Shown here: in pieces, positions 58,535 through 64,000 of the stretch
How the letters are laid out: every line of letters starts with the position of its first letter
How positions within the stretch are numbered: position 1 is the first letter of the stretch
Source: Heterostelium multicystogenum
Lineage: Eukaryota > Evosea > Eumycetozoa > Acytosteliales > Acytosteliaceae
Reading direction: 5' to 3'
DNA length: 64,000 nucleotides
Assembly (NCBI GenBank): GCA_003667245.1
Contig: RCNN01000158.1
Coordinates: 1-64,000 of the forward strand
Made by a program: the position numbers and the translations under genes
The notes under the pieces: generated by a model
Told to the model about the DNA's origin: nothing
Databases searched by the model: none
Seen by the model: only the letters and a program-made list of their open reading frames with translations

Positions 58535-60488
58535 ATGAAAGGTAAACAACATTTTAGGTTGATCAAATCAATAAATTATGATTCTAATTTGTTATTAATA
58601 ATAAATAATTCTTTTCAAATAAGAAAATATATTCACAAGATTGTTAAAGTATCACTACAGAGAGCAATCATATGGACGAACTGAGAAACAAATAGAAAGA
58701 GAAAAGTTTCTCTTTGGAAAAGTACCTTTTAATCGCTGGATTCTATTTCCATGTGCTTTTTTGGTACAGTTTTGCACCGGTTCTTTCTTTTGCTGGTCGA
58801 TTTTTCAATAAGCCAATCGATGAAATATATACGATGATCCGACACAAGGAAAATCACCATCACTTATTATGTGACGAGTTTGTATTGAATACTTGGATGT
58901 TGTGAAATCCATATTAATATAAATTGGTGATGCTGTTAAAGTGGGAATCAATTGTGTAGCACTACTTTTTGTGGACCCTTTAATAGAAAGAAATGGTCCA
59001 ACCAATAGTATTTTTGATCGGTGGTGTGATGATAAGCGTTGGACAATTTTTGGCGGCTATTGGAATCTATGTAAAACATATAGCGGTAGTTTATTCTTGG
59101 CTATGGTACATTTGTTGGAATTGGATTTGCTTTTTGCTATATTGCACCAGTAACTGCGTTGCAGCTTTGGTTTCCAGATCATAGAGGTCTGGCCTCAGGA
59201 TTTGCTGTCTGGGGGTTAAAGTGCTGGATCAGTTACATTTTCTCTATCTATTACGCCAATGATCAAGAGTATTGGTCTTGTAAATACTTTTGTCGTTTTT
59301 GGTTCAGTATTTTTAGGAGTGTTTTTAGTTATATCTTGGTTCTTTAGACTTCCGCCACCAGGATATACACCTCCAATAAAAACAAAGAAAGAACCATGAT
59401 ATTCAAAAAAATATTGCTACACAGGATGCTGATAAAGATGTTAAAGCTACAATCATTCCCAATACAAGATAGTGGAGATATTTGTATTCAACCTCAGGAT
59501 TGTGGAGCTGAAGTAGAAAAAGTAGTTTTGTACGAGCCAGATCCTAGCAAAATGACCACAATCGAAGCCCTCATGAGCTATGAGTTTCCGATTAATGTTT
59601 ATTATGTATTTGGCAGTTGGAGTAGGAAGCCATGTTATGACATCACGCCTTGCTAATTTTATACAAGATATTTATAAAAGAAGCTTAGACGATGCTGCAA
59701 TGGTTGTGACAGTGAGTGGAGCATTCAATATGGTTGGAAGATTATTATTTGGAATATTCTCTGAAAAGATTGGACGAAAATCATCTTTTATATTTGTATT
59801 TACGACCTACTTAATATTCTTTTTTTGCTGTTACCTGGACAATCTCTGAACATGTGTACATGGGTTTCGTCGTACTCTCTTGGACATATTCATTTGCTCA
59901 TGGCGCGGCATTTGGAACGATACCAGCATTCCTAACAGATCAATTTGGAAGTAAAAATATTAGTCCAACTCATGGAGTCATTCTCACAGGTTGGAACTTG
60001 GCTGGTGTAATTGGTGGATTCATCTTCACTGGTGTCTATGACTCACTGAGAAGTCAAGGATATAATGTCAGTGATCCAATATTATACAATACAAACTTTT
60101 ATTGGTTGATATTTTTTTTGCTTTTAACAGTTTAGTAATCACCTATTTCATTCCGGTGACAATCAGAGACAGATACTACCCTAGAGTACCACTTCAAATC
60201 ATTCAAACACGACTGTTTGGAAGAATATTCAGAATTATCAAGAGAAAGAACAAACCAATTGAGTATTTAACCAAAGAACAAGAAGATCAAGAGTGGAATA
60301 ACTATTTATTAAAATTCAATGCTTTCTCTGAAAGAGGTACACACTCAATAAATAATAATATAACAACAATAATAAATTATCCACTATTAAATAGCGTTTA
60401 TATTATTTTGAATAATCTCCAACGTAAATCTAAGATATCCTGCCAATCAATTTCCATATTAGTTAGTCAATCTATGTTCAATTTTTGA
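58535..60488 (+). CDS. OFA-type MFS transporter, copy 1, frameshifted
   Basis: A major-facilitator transporter of the oxalate/formate-antiporter (OFA) and monocarboxylate branch. Exon 1 is ATGAAAG (58535-58541), the intron runs 58542-58639, then KYHYREQSY, EKFLFGKVPFNRWILFPCAF and SFFCWSI open the first helix. PLIERNGP (loop 2-3 motif), RGLASGFAVWG (helix 4-5), WFFRLPPPGYTPP (central loop), KMTTIEALMSYEF, GRLLFGIFSEKIGRK (loop 8-9 motif), FGTIPAFLTDQFGSKNIS and GVILTGWNLAGVIGGFIFTG follow, ending in a cytosolic tail with Asn repeats. Five or more one-base changes interrupt it (for example ATTTTTCAATAAG at about 58800, where one T fewer restores IFNKP). The substrate is unknown. Its 3' third is nearly identical to copy 2. 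Confidence 0.82.
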
Positions 60489-61018
60489 GAAGATTGCTAT
60501 TGGTTGGTATAATGTATTTATTAATTAATTGAAACATTATAATTATTAGTATTATCATTCATTGTTGACAGATTAATGAAAATATATAATATGACATACA
60601 TACTTTACAATTAACACACTCATACAAATATTACTGTTTTTTATAGTGTTGTTTGTTATTTTTTAGTTGGACAGCACTTATTTGTTTCATATGATCTTTA
60701 TTAATTAAAGTTTAAACACATCGTATTCTTGTAGTTTGATTTGTTTCAATGATCGATCGATATTCAATACAGTAGTATATTGCATGCTAAACAAAGCTTA
60801 AATAAACAAACAATGGGAGAGTGACTTGTATAAATTAATTTGAATTTTATTAATAGAATACTTATCGTTCACCAGTTTGAATAAGGAAATGAATAAAAAT
60901 AGAATTGTAATAATAATTATTGCAAAGGTATTGGCAATTCTTTCACCTTTGTCGTAAGACTTTACTCATTTAAATAACCAAACAAATGAAATAGATTTGT
61001 TTCTGACAAAGCTAAAGA
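60489..61018. other. Intergenic between tandem transporters
   Basis: AT-rich spacer; holds the terminator of copy 1 and promoter of copy 2, nothing else seen. Confidence 0.5.
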
Positions 61019-62808
61019 ATGAAAGGTAATGATAATTCAAGAATATAGTTTTTAGTATTATTAATTATTAACGTTATATCATTTTTTTCAACATGCAGAA
61101 CATAGTAATAGTAATAATATTTTATCAGGTTTTTAAATACCACTATAGAGAACAATCCTACCAGAGAACTGATAATGAAATTGAAAGAGAAAAGTTTCTC
61201 ATTGGAAAAGTACCTTTTAATAGATGGATTCTATTTCCATGTGCCTTCTTTGTTCAGTTTTGTGTGGGATCCTTCTTCAGTTGGTCTATTTTCAACAAAC
61301 CAATTGATTCATATATCTATGATGATCCCATCAAAGGAATGGCTCCCATCACTTATTATGTAACAAGTCTGTATGAGCAAGAAACAAATTTGATGATTAA
61401 TTAATTAATCCTCCTATATGTATTTAAAGTGGGTTTCAATTGTATTTCTTTGCCTTTTATGTGGTCCTGTGATTGAAAGGAACGGTCCTAAAAAATGTAT
61501 TATCATTGGAGGCATATTATTTAGTATTGGTCAATATTTAGCAGCTCTTGGAGTTTATACCAACAAATTTTGGTAGTCTATTTTGGATATGGGTTTTTTG
61601 TTTGGTCTAGGTTTTGCTCTATGTTATTTATCACGGTTTCAACACTTCAAAAGTGGTTTCCAGATATAGAGGTCTAGCATCGGGCTTTGCTGTTTGTGGT
61701 CTTAGCGCTGGTACTATGACATTTTCCCTCACAATATTACCAATGATCAAGCGAATTGGACTAGCAAATACCTTTATTCTTCTAGGATGTATTTTCTTTG
61801 CTACAACTTTTAGTTTAGGTTGGTTCTTTAGACTTCCTCCACCAGGGTATAAACCACCAACCAAGGTTAAATCTAATATAGATCCAGAAGTGAAATTTGC
61901 AAACACCTTCGGAAAATAATCAATCTACTCTTAAAAATGACTTAAAAGGAGCAACAGAGGCAGGAGAGGAAAAAGACATCATTTTAGTTGAACCTGATCC
62001 ACATAAAATGACCACAATAGATGCACTGTTGAGCTATGAGTTCCGATTAATGTTTATCATGTTTTTAGGGAATGGAATTGCCAGTCATATTTTTAGCTCT
62101 CGTCTATCTAATTTTGTCCAAGACATTTTTGGTAAAAGCTCAGATACCGCTGCTATGGTTGTGACAGTTAATGGAGCATTCAATATGGTTTGGAAGATTA
62201 TTGTTTGGTATTATCTCAGAGAAGATAGGACGAAAATCTGCATTTTTTTTCATTTATACAGCTTTTACATTAATCTTTTTGACCATTACATTTGTAATCA
62301 CAGCAAAGGTATACTATGCTTTCATCTTTCTTGTATGGTTCTATACCTTTGCTTATGGATCAGGATTTGGAACGATACCAGCATTCTTGGCTGATCAATT
62401 CGGAAGTAAAAATATTAGTCCAACTCATGGAGTCATTCTCACAGGTTGGAACTTGGCTGGTGTAATTGGTGGATTCATCTTCACTGGTGTCTATGACTCA
62501 CTGAGAAGACAAGGATATAATGTCAGTGATCCAATATTATACAATACAAACTTTTATTGGGTTGATATTTGTAGCTTTCAATAGTCTAATGTTCACCTAT
62601 TTCATTCCGGTGACAATCAGAGACAGATACTACCCTAAAGTACCACATCAAATCATTCAAACACGACTGTTTGGAAGAATATTCAGAATTATCAAGAGAA
62701 AGAACAAACAATTGAGTACCTAACCAAAGAACAGAAGATCAAGAGTGGAACAACTATTTAGTACAATACAACGCATCACTATCATTGAGTTCAACAACAC
62801 TAAAATGA
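61019..62808 (+). CDS. OFA-type MFS transporter, copy 2, frameshifted
   Basis: A tandem paralogue of copy 1 with the same gene plan: ATGAAAG first exon (61019-61025), a 103-nt intron (61026-61128), then KYHYREQSYQRTDNEIEREK. Motifs in order are VPFNRWILFPCAFFVQFCVG, GPVIERNGP, RGLASGFAVCGLSAGTM, WFFRLPPPGYKPPTK, KMTTIDALLSYEFRLMF, FGRLLFGIISEKIGRK, GFGTIPAFLADQFGSKN, GVILTGWNLAGVIGG; twelve helices are expected. The end is NNYLVQYNASLSLSSTTLK with stop at 62806-62808. Frame breaks include one T too many right after the splice (GTTTTTAAATAC), near 61440, 61910, 62200, 62565 and 62715. It probably carries a small organic anion; substrate unknown. Confidence 0.82.
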
Positions 62809-63329
62809 TAGAATAAACCATTTTAACAATGTTTTTTCTTTATTTATTATTATTAATAGTGTGAATAGATAGATCTATGTTTTTTAAATTTTCATCCATT
62901 ATATTATTATTATATTTGTCAATATCTATATAGTAAAGTATATGTTATTTAGTTTAGATTGGATCTATACTTGTTCATTTATGAAAAATTAATCTACAAA
63001 ATCACTTTTAAGGTGAAGTATTAATTTTAAAGATAAAAATGGGATCACACAGGTAAAAGATCATTAGAAAGATAGGTTGGTGTTTTAACAAATATCAATC
63101 GATGAACAAAGATTTATTGTTGTATATCAATCAACAATTCGGTGAATTTATTAATGATATTATTATAATTGTTAAAATCAATTTTATTAAATTAAGTTTT
63201 ATAATTTAGAATAATAGGATGTTTAAATGATCATACAGTATGATATATCAATTACAAACTTCTAACAAAATGAAAATAAAAGGTTACTAATAATCTATTT
63301 CTTTATAGTTTTTTTTTTAAATGTGTTTC
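62809..63329. other. Intergenic
   Basis: AT-rich; a possible ATGAAAATAAAAG first exon for the next gene lies at 63270-63282, but the 26-nt gap to the following acceptor is too short for a normal intron. Confidence 0.4.
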
Positions 63330-63797
63330 ATATGATATTAAAATGTCAAACTCTTTGCCAAAATAACCAAATTTGTTATAGACAAGAAAATGGAAGGACT
63401 TGTTTAGATAGAGGTTAATTTCAAACATGAATGAAATTGGAAATTATACAAATGATATTTGGAACTAACTTCATATTATTTTAGAAAACAATGGATTAGT
63501 TAAATTATGTGTTAGTGACAGAGCTCGATGGATCTCTGGTCAGGTTGAATACCATATCTATGAAGTAGTTGTCCAGAATATAAATAACTACAAAACTGTA
63601 TATGGTTTTGTAATTGAAAGTGATATTTGTTCCAGGTTGAGATCTAACAGTACTTCAGCTATTGGAATCTTGATATTTTAACACTACACCAGACGTGTGT
63701 ACTTACTCCAACCGGAGGAATGTTTATTGAACCTGGGCGATCGATTACTTTTGGATTTATAATATCGGGTGATACAAAGCCACAACTTTTCTCTTAA
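63330..63797 (+). CDS. CBM49-type cellulose-binding secreted protein, 5' end uncertain
   Basis: Two parts. The first is a Cys-rich stretch CQTLCQNNQICYRQENGRTC, then LDR at a GTTAAT donor (63413). After an ATTTTAG acceptor (63478-63484), ENNGLVKLCVSDRARWISGQ opens a CBM49-like beta-sandwich: EYHIYEVVVQNINNYKTVYG, then after a one-base shift near 63668 LDILTLHQTCVLTP, FIEPGRSITFGFIISGD, stop at 63795-63797. SW-x-xG-Y-Y at the start and PGxSxTFGFIxSG at the end are hallmarks of CBM49, which binds crystalline cellulose in stalk and spore-coat proteins of social amoebae. A signal peptide is expected upstream but is not secure (VFFLNVFHMIL is a candidate). Confidence 0.72.
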
Positions 63798-64000
63798 GGT
63801 ATACGTTCAATACCTCTAATAAATGGATCAATGGCACTTAGTGATTGATCATTTTAAATTTGAATTAACAATAAATAATAATAATACATGAATAAATTAG
63901 TTCATCTGTTGGTTTTATTGATTTGAATTGTAAATGTAACATTGGTAGCTAATTTCGAAATTAACTAACTATTTTGATTATTGATTACTTCGTAGTTGTA
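63798..64000. other. Intergenic, right edge
   Basis: AT-rich, with a downstream AATAAATAATAATAATAC polyadenylation-type region; no gene. Confidence 0.5.

Noticed and set aside
1..64000. CRISPR arrays, bacterial operons, phage or plasmid features
   Set aside because: No repeat-spacer arrays or polycistronic layout; the window is eukaryotic nuclear DNA.

Overview
The window is nuclear DNA of a dictyostelid social amoeba. The signs are very AT-rich intergenic DNA, short AT-rich GT-AG introns of about 55-110 nt, Asn/Gln/Ser homopolymer tracts, and gene families typical of the group: PTEN with its conserved N-terminus, a five-repeat prosaposin, a CBM49 cellulose-binding protein and a short-ORF family beginning MTLI. 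The species cannot be fixed from sequence alone.

Layout. 1-3.3 kb: an alpha/beta hydrolase running off the left edge, a dead eIF4A-like helicase and a PRELI-domain gene (all minus). 4-5.2 kb: a zf-C3Hc3H (KANL2/INO80D-like) gene. 5.7-8.6 kb: an unusual RCC1-ankyrin-tandem TIR-like gene. 8.7-9.5 kb: a bacterial-type pyridoxal kinase. 9.8-11.6 kb: a FAM210/DUF1279 mitochondrial protein and an ankyrin protein. 11.6-13.5 kb: an ATP sulfurylase-APS kinase fusion. 15.2-16.1 kb: the copper chaperone CCS. 18.9-20.4 kb: PTEN. 20.7-21.3 kb: tRNA-Glu, a tRNA-like remnant and a poly(A) retroelement with a target-site duplication. 21.5-23.9 kb: an ASH2-like PHD/winged-helix nuclear protein. 26.4-28.3 kb: fimbrin. 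29.5-31 kb: a UBXN7-like Cdc48 adaptor. 31.9-33.7 kb: a divergent pair of MTLI mini-genes. 33.7-35.3 kb: a PAQR receptor. 36-37 kb: NAD(P)HX epimerase. 37.1-38 kb: a GPI-anchored surface protein. 41-44.2 kb: an IQ-DH-PH RhoGEF. 44.3-47.2 kb: a CBS-pair protein, a 50-bp perfect inverted repeat and a small acidic protein. 47.6-49.7 kb: a peroxisomal TYSND1/DEG15-type protease ending in SKL. 49.9-51.3 kb: prosaposin. 52.4-57.8 kb: two tandem paralogous mitochondrial helical proteins. 58.5-62.8 kb: two tandem OFA-type MFS transporters. 63.3-63.8 kb: a CBM49 protein.

Genes are scattered singly on both strands, as is normal for a eukaryote, with no operons. Many otherwise well-conserved genes carry one to five single-base frameshifts, mostly one extra base in a homopolymer run while splice sites and motifs stay intact. 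I read most of these as draft-assembly errors, not pseudogenes. Real decay is clear only for the eIF4A-like copy, which has lost its catalytic motifs, and likely for one MTLI mini-gene.

The most novel item is the RCC1-ankyrin-TIR/TIR gene. Both TIR-like modules keep a glutamate where TIR NADases have their catalytic Glu, which suggests a sensor-type NAD-consuming protein.
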